Under the pieces are notes generated by a model. That model was given only the letters and a program-made list of their open reading frames with translations. It had not been told where the DNA came from and did no database searches. From contig NZ_QNRK01000020.1 in the NCBI RefSeq assembly GCF_003315135.1, forward strand, positions 1 through 64,000: a stretch of 64,000 nucleotides of DNA, written 5' to 3'. Shown here one piece after another: positions 16,923-26,151 of the stretch (position 1 is its first letter; each line of letters opens with the position of its first letter). A program made the translations under genes and the position numbers. Origin of the DNA: Roseiarcus fermentans. GTDB lineage: Bacteria; Pseudomonadota; Alphaproteobacteria; Rhizobiales; Beijerinckiaceae.

Positions 16923-17424
16923 ACGTGCCGTCCTTCTGCCGCATCGCGCGCGCAGATGCAAGTCCGTCGCGCGCCGCGCGCCGCCGCCGCGGCGTCCCAG
17001 GGCGATGGCGCGAACGTCGGCGACGCGCCTCCTCCCCCTTCTGGGGGAGGATTGAGGAGGGGGGGGTCACGCGGAACTCGACGGTTGGCGTCCTTCCAAC
17101 CGCAAAACGGATAGGTCCGTGCGACCCCCCTCCCTGTCCCTCCCCCACAAGAGCCTGCGCCCGGGCGCGCGCAAGCGCGGCCCGGGTGGGGGAGGGGACG
17201 CGCCCGATCGCCAAGGCGCTTCAAGCGATTGCCCTGCGCGCCGCGCGCCGCCGCCGCGGCCCATGGCGATCGCGCGAACGTCCGCGACGCGCAGACGCGC
17301 CCGATCGCCAGAGCGGGCGCTTCGCGCGATGCCCCGCCGCGACGTCCGGCGTCCTTGACTTCCCGGGCGGTCGCGGCCAGTTTCCCGCGCCGCTCGCGCC
17401 CGGGCGGCGGCGGTATGGGCCCCG
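16923..17424. repeat. Repeat-rich GC spacer: direct repeat pair and nested inverted repeats
   Basis: About 500 bases without a gene. A direct repeat begins at 16969 and again at 17236. The first 25 bases are identical, and a similar tail (ATGGCG, GCGAACGTC, CGACGCGC) extends each copy to about 17028 and 17292. At 17031-17050 CCTCCCCC and GGGGGAGG form a perfect 8-bp stem with loop TTCT. Around it, a GGAGGGGGGTCAC-like arm near 17055-17071 is mirrored at about 17117-17133. These look like small dispersed palindromic repeats rather than coding DNA. Confidence 0.6.
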
Positions 17425-18378
17425 ATGCGCACCTATCTCAGTTTTGAACAACCGGTCGCCGATATCGACGCCCGCATCGACGAGTTGCGGATGGTCGCCG
17501 AAAAGGCCGAATCGCCGGCGCTGGCGGAGGAGATCGCCAAGCTCGAGACGAAATCGGAAAAGGCGCTCGCCGACCTCTACGCCGCGCTCACCCCCTGGCA
17601 GAAGACCCACGTCGCCCGGGTGCAGGGCCGGCCGCGCTGTTCCGATTACCTCGAGGGGCTGATCGCCGACTTCACGCCGCTCGCCGGCGACCGCTATTTC
17701 GGCGAGGACGAGGCGATCGTCGGCGGCCTCGGCCGGTTCGAGGGCGCCTCCGTCGTCGTCATCGGCCAGGAGAAGGGCCACGACACCGACAGCCGCCTCA
17801 GGCACAATTTCGGCATGGCGCGCCCGGAAGGCTATCGCAAGGCGGTGCGGCTGATGGAGCTCGCCGACCGCTTCGGCCTGCCGGTGATCGCGCTCGTCGA
17901 CAGCGCCGGCGCCTTTCCCGGCGTCGACGCCGAGGAGCGCGGCCAGGCCGAGGCGATCGCCCGCTCGACCGAGGCCTGCCTCGCGCTCGGCGTCCCCAAT
18001 GTCGCGGTGGTGATCGGCGAGGGCGGCTCGGGCGGGGCGATCGCCATCGCCACCGCCAACAAGGTGTTGATGCTCGAGCACGCGATCTACACCGTCGCTT
18101 CGCCCGAAGCCGCGGCCTCGATTCTATGGCGCGATTCCTCGCGGGCGCAGGACGCCGCCACCGGCATGAAGATCACCGCCCAGGACCTTCTCAAGTTCGG
18201 CATCGTCGACGTGATCGTGTCCGAGCCGCTCGGCGGCGCCCACCGCGACCCGCAGGCGGCCGTCTCCGCGACCGGCCGCGCGATCGGCGAGGCGCTGAAG
18301 GCGATGGCCAACATGAGCGCCGACGAGATCCGCGACGCGCGCGCGGAAAAGTTTCTGGCGATCGGGCGGAAGGTGTAG
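17425..18378 (+). CDS. accA: Acetyl-CoA carboxylase carboxyltransferase subunit alpha
   Basis: A 317-residue protein that matches AccA end to end. It transfers the carboxyl group from carboxybiotin to acetyl-CoA, the first step of fatty-acid synthesis, together with AccD (not in the window). The N-terminal helical region (about 1-80) is followed by a crotonase-fold carboxyltransferase domain with LVDSAGAFPGVDAEERGQ and VIGEGGSGGAIAIA oxyanion-hole glycines. Length is normal for the family. The start ATG 17425 follows a GGGCGGCGGTATGGGCCCCG stretch with only a weak ribosome-binding site. Confidence 0.97.
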   Translation: MRTYLSFEQPVADIDARIDELRMVAEKAESPALAEEIAKLETKSEKALADLYAALTPWQKTHVARVQGRPRCSDYLEGLIADFTPLAGDRYFGEDEAIVGGLGRFEGASVVVIGQEKGHDTDSRLRHNFGMARPEGYRKAVRLMELADRFGLPVIALVDSAGAFPGVDAEERGQAEAIARSTEACLALGVPNVAVVIGEGGSGGAIAIATANKVLMLEHAIYTVASPEAAASILWRDSSRAQDAATGMKITAQDLLKFGIVDVIVSEPLGGAHRDPQAAVSATGRAIGEALKAMANMSADEIRDARAEKFLAIGRKV

Positions 18379-18413
18379 CCTCGCAAGGGGGGACGTCGCG
18401 AGGGAGGCTTTCC

Positions 18414-19640
18414 ATGCTCGAGACCTGGCGCTGGTTCGGGCCGGACGATCCGGTCAGCCTGGACAAGGTCGCGCAGGCCGGCGCCGCCGGCGTCGTCACC
18501 GCCCTCCATCACCGCAACCGCGGCGAAGTCTGGCCGGTCGACGACATCCTCGCCCGCCGCGCCGAGATCGAGCGCGCCGGGCTCGCCTGGACGGTGGTCG
18601 AGAGCATCGGCGTCGGCGAGGCGATCAAGACCCGGACCGGCGATTTCCGCGAAAAGATCGATAATTACCAGCAGTCGATCCGCAACGCCGCGCGCGCCGG
18701 GGTCAAGGTGTTCTGCTACAATTTCATGGCCATCACCGACTGGACGCGCACCAGCCTCGACTGGCGGCTCGCCAACGGCGGCACGGCGCTGCGCTTCGAC
18801 GCGGTCGACTTCGCCGCCTACGACCTGTTCATCCTCGAGCGCGAGGGCGCGGACGCCGACTATCGCGCCGACAGAATCGAAGCCGCCAAGGCGCGCTTCG
18901 AGGCGATGACGCCCGAGGCGAGGCAAGCGCTCGAGCGGACGCTGATCGACTGGCTGCCGGCGCGCGACTTCACCTACGACCGCGCCCGCTTCCGCGAGGC
19001 GCTGGCGCGCTACCGCGCCGTCGGCGTGGAGGAGATGCGCGCCAACCTGATCGCCTTCGTGCGCGAGATCGCCGCGACGGCGGAAGAGGAGGGCGCGCGG
19101 CTCGCGATCCATCCCGACGATCCGGCGTTTCCGATCTTCGGCCTGCCGCGCGTGCTCTCGACCGCCGAGGACGTACGAAAACTGTTCGCCGCCGTTCCGT
19201 CCGAAGCCTGCGGACTGACGCTCTGCGCCGGCTCGTTCGGCTCGAACCCGGTGAACGACCTCCTCGCCATGGCGCGCGAGTTCGGCCCGCGCATCCACTT
19301 CGTGCACCTGCGCAACGTGCGGCGCGAGCCGGACGGCTCGTTCCACGAGGCCGATCACCTCGGCGGCGACACCGACATGGTGGCGCTGGTGGCGGAACTG
19401 ATGGCCGAGGAGGCGCGCCGCCGCGGCGAAGGCCGCGCCGACGCCGAGATCCCGATGCGGCCCGACCACGGCCACTGCCTCGGCGACGACCGGCTCGGGC
19501 GCTCCAATCCCGGCTATTCCTACATCGGCCGGCTGAAGGGGCTCGCCGAGTTGCGCGGCGTGATGCGGACGGTCGAAGCGTTCCGGGGCGGGCTCGGCTC
19601 GCGCCCCGCGGCCGGGTCGCCAAGCCAGGCGCCCGTCTAG
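18414..19640 (+). CDS. uxuA: Mannonate dehydratase
   Basis: A 408-residue UxuA, which dehydrates D-mannonate to 2-keto-3-deoxygluconate in hexuronate degradation. Segments such as METWRWFGP-like start, GVVTALHH, KVFCYNFM, IHPDDP, PRVLST and MRPDHGH are hallmarks, with His and Cys metal ligands in the DHGH and LTLCAGSFG regions. ATG 18414 has GAGGGAGG upstream. It follows accA by 35 bases, a neighbour with no functional link. Its product feeds the KDG/KDPG route represented by the aldolase at 10557, although the two loci are separate. Confidence 0.93.
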   Translation: MLETWRWFGPDDPVSLDKVAQAGAAGVVTALHHRNRGEVWPVDDILARRAEIERAGLAWTVVESIGVGEAIKTRTGDFREKIDNYQQSIRNAARAGVKVFCYNFMAITDWTRTSLDWRLANGGTALRFDAVDFAAYDLFILEREGADADYRADRIEAAKARFEAMTPEARQALERTLIDWLPARDFTYDRARFREALARYRAVGVEEMRANLIAFVREIAATAEEEGARLAIHPDDPAFPIFGLPRVLSTAEDVRKLFAAVPSEACGLTLCAGSFGSNPVNDLLAMAREFGPRIHFVHLRNVRREPDGSFHEADHLGGDTDMVALVAELMAEEARRRGEGRADAEIPMRPDHGHCLGDDRLGRSNPGYSYIGRLKGLAELRGVMRTVEAFRGGLGSRPAAGSPSQAPV

Positions 19641-19854
19641 GATCCGTGGCCGCCGAAAGACGGCGTCCGTCCGGATTCCGCTCCTCCCCCCGCTCGCCGG
19701 TCCGGACGGCCGCCAGAAACGTGAACGCGGCATAACGCCACGGGGCGCGACAATCGAACGCGACCTAAAATTGCGCCGGTCGCCCAGGCCGCGGCGCCCG
19801 TGGCGACAAGGGCGCGCCGACGACCTCGGGAGGACCAGGTCAATGGAGGGATGA

Positions 19855-20898
19855 ATGCGCTATTGTCTCGCCGGGGTTCTCGCGGCCGCGCTCGCCGCGG
19901 CGGTTTCGCCGGCTTCGGCTGACGACCTGATGAAGGCGGCGAAGGAGATATTCCAGCCGATTCCTTCCCTGGTCCCGGCGGTCAAGGACAACGCCGTGAC
20001 CCATGAGAAGGTGGAGCTCGGCAAGCTCCTGTTCTTCGATCCCCGGATGTCGGCGAGCGAGATCATCAGCTGCAACACCTGCCACAACCTCGGCACCGGC
20101 GGCGTCGACGCCGGCCCGACCTCGGTCGGCCACGGCTGGCAGAAGGGTCCGCGGCGCGCGCCGACCGTCTACAACGCCGTCTTCAACGTCGCCCAGTTCT
20201 GGGACGGCCGGGCGGCGGACCTCAAGGCCCAGGCCAAGGGCCCGGTCCAGGCGACGGTCGAGATGAACGCGACGCCCGAACACGTGGTCAAGACCCTCAC
20301 GTCGATGCCCGACTACGTCGCCTTGTTCCGCAAAGCGTTCCCGGGCGAGAACGAGCCGGTCAGCTTCGACAATTTCGCCAAGGCGGTCGAGGCGTTCGAG
20401 GCGACGCTGATCACGCCGGCCTCGCCCTTCGACCAATACCTCGAAGGCGACGCCAACGCGCTCAGCGCCGAGCAGAAGGACGGCCTGAAGCTGTTTATCG
20501 ACAAGGGCTGCTCGAACTGCCACAGCGGCGTCAACGTCGGCGGCGGCGGCTATTTCCCGTTCGGCGTCGTCGAGAAGCCCGGCGCGGACATCCTTCCGGC
20601 CGGCGACAAGGGGCGGTTCAACGTCAGCAAGACGGCGAGCGACGAATACGTATTCCGCGCCGCGCCGCTGCGCAACGTCGCGCTGCGCGCGCCCTACTTC
20701 CACTCCGGCCAGGTCTGGAGCCTCAAGCAGGCGGTCGGCGTGATGGGCGAGGCCCAGCTCGGCGCGCGGCTCACCGACAAGGAGGAGGACGCCATCGTCG
20801 CCTTCCTCGGCTCGCTGACCGGTCAGCTGCCGCAGATCGACTATCCGATTCTGCCGGTCCGCACCGACGCGACGCCCCTGCCCACGCTGGCGAAATGA
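19855..20898 (+). CDS. Di-haem cytochrome c peroxidase (CcpA/MauG family)
   Basis: A 347-residue periplasmic protein with Sec signal (MRYCLAGVLAAALAAAVS, cleaved near ASA). It has two haem c motifs: CNTCH at about residues 77-81 and CSNCH at about 220-224. The family reduces hydrogen peroxide with electrons from cytochrome c. The distal region RAAPLRNVALRAPYFHSG, with conserved His, is typical. The start at 19855 is preceded by GGAGGG with short spacing. About 210 bases upstream carry no gene. Confidence 0.92.
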   Translation: MRYCLAGVLAAALAAAVSPASADDLMKAAKEIFQPIPSLVPAVKDNAVTHEKVELGKLLFFDPRMSASEIISCNTCHNLGTGGVDAGPTSVGHGWQKGPRRAPTVYNAVFNVAQFWDGRAADLKAQAKGPVQATVEMNATPEHVVKTLTSMPDYVALFRKAFPGENEPVSFDNFAKAVEAFEATLITPASPFDQYLEGDANALSAEQKDGLKLFIDKGCSNCHSGVNVGGGGYFPFGVVEKPGADILPAGDKGRFNVSKTASDEYVFRAAPLRNVALRAPYFHSGQVWSLKQAVGVMGEAQLGARLTDKEEDAIVAFLGSLTGQLPQIDYPILPVRTDATPLPTLAK

Positions 20899-20905
20899 CC
20901 CGACA

Positions 20906-20937
20906 GGACGCGAGGCGCGTTTGCGAGCCTCGCGTCC
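20906..20937. terminator. Bidirectional terminator-like hairpin
   Basis: An 11-bp perfect stem, GGACGCGAGGC paired with GCCTCGCGTCC around a ten-base loop, lies between the convergent peroxidase and nucleotidase genes. There is no long T-run, which is common in high-GC genomes, so strength is uncertain. Confidence 0.55.
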
Positions 20938-20973
20938 CCACCCATCGTCGTCATCGGCCGGCGGCGCGCCGGC

Positions 20974-21765
20974 TCACGCCAGCGCGTCGTTGAGGCGGCC
21001 GAGAAACAGGCCCAGATCGTCGGTCACGACATCGGCGAGATGGGCGGCGGCCGCCACGGCGGCGCTGACGCGGTCGTGCGGCTGGCGATGGTCGTCCTGT
21101 CCGGGCTTCGGCGTCACGAGAACCGTTGTCATGCCGAGCGCTTTCGGCACCACGAGATTCTTGGCGACGTCCTCGAACATCGCGGCGGAGGCGGGGTCGA
21201 CGCCGTAGCGTTCGAAGAACGCGTCGTAGGCGGCGCGGCCCGGCTTGGGCGTCAGACCCGCCGCCACGATGTCGAAGGCGTCCTCGAACAGGCCGTCGAG
21301 CCCGATCTGTCGCGCAGTCAGAATGGCGTGGTTGCGGGAGCCGTTGGTGAAGATCAGCTTCCGCCCCGCGAGGCGCGCGACCTCGCGCACGAGCGTCGGG
21401 TTCGGCTTCAGAATGGAGCGGTCGATGTCGTGAACGAACTCGAGAAACCGCTCCGCCTCGTCGATGTCCTCCTCGACGAGCCCGCGCAGCGTCGTGCCGT
21501 GGCGCAGATAATAATGCTGATGCAGCGCTCGCGCCGACTGGCCGTCGAGGCCGAAGAGGTCGATCAGGAACAGCGTGATCCGTTCGTCGATCAGCGGCCA
21601 GATGCCGCTGTCGGCCGGATAGAGCGTGTTGTCGAGATCGAACACCCAGGTCGTGACGTGGCCGAAGCGCGCCCGCAGTTCCTCTTCCGCCGCCGGGGCC
21701 TGCGGCGGAGCGGCGATGCGCGCGGCGGAAATGGCGCCGAGTTTGCCCAAGTGGTCTCCATGCAA
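20974..21765 (-). CDS. Pyrimidine 5'-nucleotidase (HAD family, SDT1-like)
   Basis: A 263-residue HAD phosphatase of the pyrimidine 5'-nucleotidase group. Motif I is WVFDLDNTLYPAD, motif II LIFTNGSRNHA, the motif III lysine is in LTPKPGRAAY and motif IV is MFEDVAKNL. The cap region YYLRHGTTLRGL is characteristic of SDT1/PhoN-like enzymes that dephosphorylate UMP and CMP. The first 35 residues (Ala/Pro-rich) are variable, and a later start cannot be excluded. Confidence 0.88.
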   Translation of the reverse strand: MHGDHLGKLGAISAARIAAPPQAPAAEEELRARFGHVTTWVFDLDNTLYPADSGIWPLIDERITLFLIDLFGLDGQSARALHQHYYLRHGTTLRGLVEEDIDEAERFLEFVHDIDRSILKPNPTLVREVARLAGRKLIFTNGSRNHAILTARQIGLDGLFEDAFDIVAAGLTPKPGRAAYDAFFERYGVDPASAAMFEDVAKNLVVPKALGMTTVLVTPKPGQDDHRQPHDRVSAAVAAAAHLADVVTDDLGLFLGRLNDALA

Positions 21766-21930
21766 TCCGGGAGGGTCAGGCTATCGGCGTTCGCCTCGCT
21801 TCTTCAAGCGAAATCGACCGACTGACGCCAGAGGAAGCGGGCAGGAGATCACAGGCGCCCTACGGTTTTGTGACGGCCGCGTGGGAACCCTTCGTCCGGC
21901 GCGACGCGGGCGCCGCGCCGACGACCGGCG

Positions 21931-23211
21931 TCACTGATCGAGCTTGACGGCCTGCGAGGCGGTGTCGACCGACCGCTCGTTCCGGGTCGGATCGGTGAGC
22001 CTGACCGGAGCGGTCACCGTGCCGACCGCGACGTCGGTCACCGTGCCGACCGCGCCCTTGGTGATGGCGCCGAACGTCTCCACCAGGCCGGGCTTGGCGT
22101 CGGTCAGCGCCTGCCCCTGCGCCAGCCGGGCGCCGATCGCCGTGACCACCTCGCCGGAGGCGAACTTGCTGTGGTTGGTGATGTCGTCAGAATGCACGTA
22201 GGTCAGGTCGACCACCCGGACGCGCGCCTCCGCCAGCATCGTCGAATAAGGCTGCTGGGTCGGGTCGAGCGCGCCGAGCCGCGTCGTGTCGCGGGCGAGG
22301 AAGCTCGAAATGCCGAGCGCCTTGTCGTCGCGCGACACGAACAGGGTGAAGGCGGCGGTCCGTGTGCTCTTTCCGGCGTCGATCTCGGCGATCTGGCGGC
22401 GAAACACGTCGACGTCGATGTCGGGCGAGGCCAGCATGACCTCCTGGATCTTTTTCGGCAGGCCGCGGTCGCGAATCGCCATCTGGCGCAGGGTCTCGAC
22501 CGTCAGGTAGTTGCCCATCGAATGCGCCAGGATCGAAACCGAGCCGACGTTCGGATTGTCGGTGACGGCCTGGAGCAACGTCTCGAACGCGTCACGCGAA
22601 AACATGGCGCTGTCGCGGTCGTAGACGTAGTCGAACACGCTGCCGCCCGACGGCCAGGTGAACAGGATCGGGGTCACGTCCACGCCGGCGTCGTGCACGA
22701 TCTGGGCGAACCGGTAGACCGCCTCCTCGAACCGGGTGTTGTAGCCGTGGACGAAGATCAGCACCCGGTGTCCCGGGGTGCGCTTGACCATGGCGTTGAA
22801 GGTGGTCTTGGCCCGGGCGAGGTCCATCAGGTCGATGTTGGTGGCGACGAAGTCGCGCTCCGGGTCGCCCGGAGCGCGGCTCGGCCACTGGACGTCGCCG
22901 ACGCGCCGCATCGGCGGGATCGAGACGCCGATCTGGGCGAATTCCAGGCCCTTGCCGCGGGCGCCGCCGAAGATGACGCCGGGCGGCTCGACCACCGGCG
23001 CGCGCGTGGTCGCGACGAGAATGTCGACCGTGCTCGCGGCGGGGGCCGAAGCGCCGACGACGAGGTCGCCGTACGGCCGGCTGGAGCAGCCGGCGACGAT
23101 GGTCGCCAGCGCGAGGGCGAAGGCGACGAGGAGGCGAGTCCGCCGCGCCGCGGTCGGCCCGCTGTTCGCGCCCGTGCGGGCCATACCGGAAACGCTCGCG
23201 CTCGGACGCAT
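21931..23211 (-). CDS. Alpha/beta-hydrolase lipoprotein (DUF900 family)
   Basis: A 426-residue predicted lipoprotein. The N-terminal hydrophobic segment ends in a lipobox, IVAGCSS, and the catalytic domain is of the DUF900 alpha/beta-hydrolase type. HGYNTRFEEAVYRFAQI carries the oxyanion region, the nucleophile is the serine of LAHSMGNY, and ASPDIDVDVF is also typical. The substrate is unknown. I place the start at ATG 23211, 14 bases after the DUF937 stop. Upstream extension into the DUF937 gene is unlikely. Start 23184 is also possible. Confidence 0.82.
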   Translation of the reverse strand: MRPSASVSGMARTGANSGPTAARRTRLLVAFALALATIVAGCSSRPYGDLVVGASAPAASTVDILVATTRAPVVEPPGVIFGGARGKGLEFAQIGVSIPPMRRVGDVQWPSRAPGDPERDFVATNIDLMDLARAKTTFNAMVKRTPGHRVLIFVHGYNTRFEEAVYRFAQIVHDAGVDVTPILFTWPSGGSVFDYVYDRDSAMFSRDAFETLLQAVTDNPNVGSVSILAHSMGNYLTVETLRQMAIRDRGLPKKIQEVMLASPDIDVDVFRRQIAEIDAGKSTRTAAFTLFVSRDDKALGISSFLARDTTRLGALDPTQQPYSTMLAEARVRVVDLTYVHSDDITNHSKFASGEVVTAIGARLAQGQALTDAKPGLVETFGAITKGAVGTVTDVAVGTVTAPVRLTDPTRNERSVDTASQAVKLDQ

Positions 23212-23225
23212 GGTCGACTGCCGCC

Positions 23226-24098
23226 TCAGACGTGTTGGCCAGGCGAGGCCTGGAGGACGAGTTGGATCGGCGCGGCGAGCGCGCCGGTTTTCGCAGGCGC
23301 CGGCGCGGTCCGGGTCTGCATCCAGACCCAACCGGCGGCGCCGAGAACGATGACGACGACGATCACGGTCAGGAGGACGACCGCCCAGACCGGGAAGCCG
23401 CGCGACCGCGCCGCCGCCCGTTGAGCCGCCTCGGCCGCCTGCTGCGCCGCCGCGGCGGCGCGGGTCGCCGCGGCTGCGGCCGACCGTGCGGCGTCGGCGG
23501 CGCCCGAGGCCGAAGCGCCGGCGGTTCGAACCGCCCCCGAGCCGATCGCGCCGAGGCCGGCGAGCAGCCCGGTCGGCGCCAGCGCCTTCGCGATCTCGCC
23601 CGGCAGAGCCGCGGCGATCGCGTCCTTCTGGCTCGCAAACAGCGCGGCGATCGCCGCCGGATCGGACCAGTTGGAGGGGTCCTGCTGGCCCAGCGTCCCG
23701 ATCGCCGCCTGCACCGCCGCGCCGATCGCCGTCTGCGCGGCGGGTTGCGGGACGCCGGAATAGTGCCCGAGCGCGCCGACGAGACTGGAGAGGCCGGAAC
23801 CGCCGAGCATCCCCCCGAGCAGGGTCGCGCCGGCGCCGACGGCGCGGGCGTCGCCGCCCGCGAGCGCGCCAGACAGCCCGGTCAGGAGATCGGGGTCGGA
23901 GTTCGAGACCGCATCGACCATCTTCTGCGCTCCGCCCGGGGCGGCGACGGTCGTGCCGATGGCGCCGAGCACGAGCGGGACCGCGGCCGCGACCAGCTTC
24001 TGCGCCGCCGCTTCGCTGATCCCGGTCGCCCGCGCCAGCCCGCCCACGAGCTGGGGGGCGAGGACCTGGTTGATCAGACCGACGAGGTCGGGCGCCAT
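23226..24098 (-). CDS. DUF937 protein with C-terminal membrane anchor
   Basis: A 290-residue protein whose first about 170 residues match DUF937, a small helical family of unknown function. The FASQKDAIAAALPGEIAKAL segment is recognisable. An Ala/Arg-rich linker, predicted helical or coiled, follows at about 195-235. One transmembrane segment (VWAVVLLTVIVVVIVLGAAG) and a short tail end the protein. It is in an operon with the downstream DUF900 lipoprotein. No function can be assigned beyond an envelope location. Confidence 0.75.
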   Translation of the reverse strand: MAPDLVGLINQVLAPQLVGGLARATGISEAAAQKLVAAAVPLVLGAIGTTVAAPGGAQKMVDAVSNSDPDLLTGLSGALAGGDARAVGAGATLLGGMLGGSGLSSLVGALGHYSGVPQPAAQTAIGAAVQAAIGTLGQQDPSNWSDPAAIAALFASQKDAIAAALPGEIAKALAPTGLLAGLGAIGSGAVRTAGASASGAADAARSAAAAATRAAAAAQQAAEAAQRAAARSRGFPVWAVVLLTVIVVVIVLGAAGWVWMQTRTAPAPAKTGALAAPIQLVLQASPGQHV

Positions 24099-24238
24099 TG
24101 GACTTTTCCCCTCGAATTCTCGCGCCGCACAGGTCCCGGCCCGCCGGGCTGGATCAAGGATGGACGAATCAGCGTAGCGGTTCCCCGGGCGGATGCCTAG
24201 CCGGCGCCGCCCGGGGCCTTACAAGGCCGATGTGACGC

Positions 24239-25336
24239 TCAGTTTGCAAAGCGGAAATGCAGGACGTCGCCGTCGGCGACGACGTACTCCTTGCCCTCGA
24301 GCCGGAACTTGCCGGCCTCGCGCGCGCCCGCCTCGCCACGGGCTGCGACGTAGTCGTCATAGGCGATCGTCTCGGCGCGGATGAAGCCCTTCTCGAAATC
24401 GGTGTGGATGACGCCGGCCGCCTGCGGCGCCTTCGTGCCCTTTTCGATCGTCCAGGCGCGCGCCTCCTTCGGCCCGACGGTGAAGAAGGTGACGAGGTGC
24501 AGGAGGGCGTAGCCGGCGCGGATGACCCGGTTCAGCCCCGGTTCGCTCAGGCCCACCGCCTCGAGGTAGTCCGTCTGCTCGGCTGCGGGCAAGACCGCGA
24601 TCTCGCTCTCGATCTTGGCGGACACCACGACCGAAACCGCGCCCTCCTTCTCGGCCTGGGCCTTGACCAGAGCCGAAAAGGCGTTGCCGGCGTCGGCCGA
24701 GGCCTCCTCGACGTTGCAGACGTAGAGCACCGGCTTCGACGACAGGAGCCCGAGCGACTGGAACAGGTCGTGCTCCTCGCGACTGACGCCGGCGGCGCGC
24801 GCCGGCCGTCCCTCGCGCAATTCCGCGAGGCTGCGCTGGGCGAGCGCGAGAATGTCCTTGGCTTCCTTGTCGCCGCCCTTGGCCTTCTTCTCCATGGCGA
24901 CGATGCGCCGCTCGAGGCTGTCGAGATCGGCGAGCATCAATTCGGTCTCGATCGTGGCGATGTCCGACAGCGGGTCGATGCGGCCCTCGACATGGGTGAC
25001 GTCGCCGTCTTCGAAGCAGCGCACGACATGGGCGACCGCGTCGCACTCGCGGATGTTGGCGAGGAACTGGTTGCCGAGCCCCTCGCCCTTCGAGGCGCCG
25101 CGAACGAGCCCGGCGATGTCGACGAAGGTCAACCGGGTCGGAATGATCTCCTTCGAGCCGGCGATCTGCGACAGCACGTCGAGACGCGGGTCGGGCACCG
25201 CGACGTCGCCGACGTTGGGCTCGATGGTGCAGAACGGATAATTGGCCGCCTGCGCCGCCGCCGTTTGCGTCAGCGCATTGAAGAGCGTCGACTTGCCGAC
25301 ATTGGGCAGGCCGACGATGCCGCATTTGAAACCCAT
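24239..25336 (-). CDS. ychF: Redox-regulated ribosome-associated ATPase YchF (Obg-like)
   Basis: A 365-residue translation-factor-like P-loop ATPase, full length. G1 is GLPNVGKST (residues 8-16), with VDIAGLVRGASKGEGLGNQFL as the switch region. The TGS-like domain ends with DGDVLHFRFAN, the hallmark YchF C-terminus. The start is ATG 25336, giving MGFKCGIVG. A longer frame upstream is a composition artefact running into the gene at 25507. Confidence 0.97.
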   Translation of the reverse strand: MGFKCGIVGLPNVGKSTLFNALTQTAAAQAANYPFCTIEPNVGDVAVPDPRLDVLSQIAGSKEIIPTRLTFVDIAGLVRGASKGEGLGNQFLANIRECDAVAHVVRCFEDGDVTHVEGRIDPLSDIATIETELMLADLDSLERRIVAMEKKAKGGDKEAKDILALAQRSLAELREGRPARAAGVSREEHDLFQSLGLLSSKPVLYVCNVEEASADAGNAFSALVKAQAEKEGAVSVVVSAKIESEIAVLPAAEQTDYLEAVGLSEPGLNRVIRAGYALLHLVTFFTVGPKEARAWTIEKGTKAPQAAGVIHTDFEKGFIRAETIAYDDYVAARGEAGAREAGKFRLEGKEYVVADGDVLHFRFAN

Positions 25337-25506
25337 AATGGAAAGGACCGCTGCCCGGGGAGAAGGATTGGCCGCCCTCATGCGCGGGCGAGGCGAAAAA
25401 GGCAAGGGCGCGGCGATCGTCGGGAGGGGCGGCGTCCCGTCGCCCGCGGACGGGCGCCCGGGAGGATCGCCCGTCCTTCGAGCGCGAGCCGCGCTCCCTG
25501 TCGTCT

Positions 25507-26151
25507 TCAGAGCCGGATGAAGGGTTGCGCGAGCCGGCCCCAGACCCCCTTCCAGCGCAGGTCTCCCTGCATGGCGACGAGCGATACGCAATCCTCGCCG
25601 TCCTCGACGGTGGGCCGGTGACGCACGGTGTCGTCGCCGAGGTCGAAATCGCCCGGCCCGTAGCGGCCGCCGTCGTGGCGGAACGCCCCGCTGAGCACGC
25701 AGGTCATCTCGAGCGCCGTGTGCGCGTGTTCGAGCAGCGCCGTGTTCGGCGCCGACTTCAGCAGGAAGACCCGCGTCGGCCCCGGCTCGGGCAGGCGGAT
25801 CGGACGCATCCGCACCCGCGGCGCGACGAACCGCCACGGCCCGAACGCGTAGCGCCTGACGAAAGCCGGCAGTTCGATCGGCGCGTCCGGGGCTTCCGCC
25901 GCCGCAGGGGAGGGGGGAGGGGGCGGCTCGTCGAGGCGCGCGAGCGTTCGCCCGAGCGCGTCCGCGGACATCGGTCGGGGCTCGGCGTCCTCGAGGAAGA
26001 CGCCGCCGGCGCGCTCCATGGCGCGGACAAAATCCCGGCACCGCGCGCAGACGTGCAGATGCGTCGCCAGCGCGATCCGCTGGCCGAGGTCGATCACGCC
26101 CGCCGCATAGGCGGCCAGCATCGATTCGTCGGGGTGGTGCTCAATCGTCAT
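25507..26151 (-). CDS. chrR: ChrR-family zinc anti-sigma factor with C-terminal cupin
   Basis: A 214-residue cytoplasmic anti-sigma factor. The zinc-binding ASD is at the N-terminus, with His6, His31, Cys35 and Cys38 (HLHVCARC), matching the pattern known from Rhodobacter ChrR. A Pro-rich linker (about 75-90) leads to a cupin-like domain (LLEHAHTALEMTCVLSGAF) needed in that model for the response to singlet oxygen. It overlaps the sigma factor gene by 11 bases, the standard sigma/anti-sigma arrangement. Expected role: hold RpoE inactive until photooxidative stress. Confidence 0.92.
   Translation of the reverse strand: MTIEHHPDESMLAAYAAGVIDLGQRIALATHLHVCARCRDFVRAMERAGGVFLEDAEPRPMSADALGRTLARLDEPPPPPSPAAAEAPDAPIELPAFVRRYAFGPWRFVAPRVRMRPIRLPEPGPTRVFLLKSAPNTALLEHAHTALEMTCVLSGAFRHDGGRYGPGDFDLGDDTVRHRPTVEDGEDCVSLVAMQGDLRWKGVWGRLAQPFIRL

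Noticed and set aside
16923-17424. CRISPR-like repeats upstream of accA
   Set aside because: Only two imperfect copies 267 bases apart, plus unrelated hairpins. There is no regular repeat-spacer pattern and no cas genes.
23212-23331. N-terminal extension of the DUF900 lipoprotein
   Set aside because: It would overlap the DUF937 stop region and place the lipobox 90 residues inside the protein.
25337-26041. Extension of YchF upstream to 26041
   Set aside because: The added residues are composition noise and overlap chrR. YchF always starts just before the GLPNVGKS loop.
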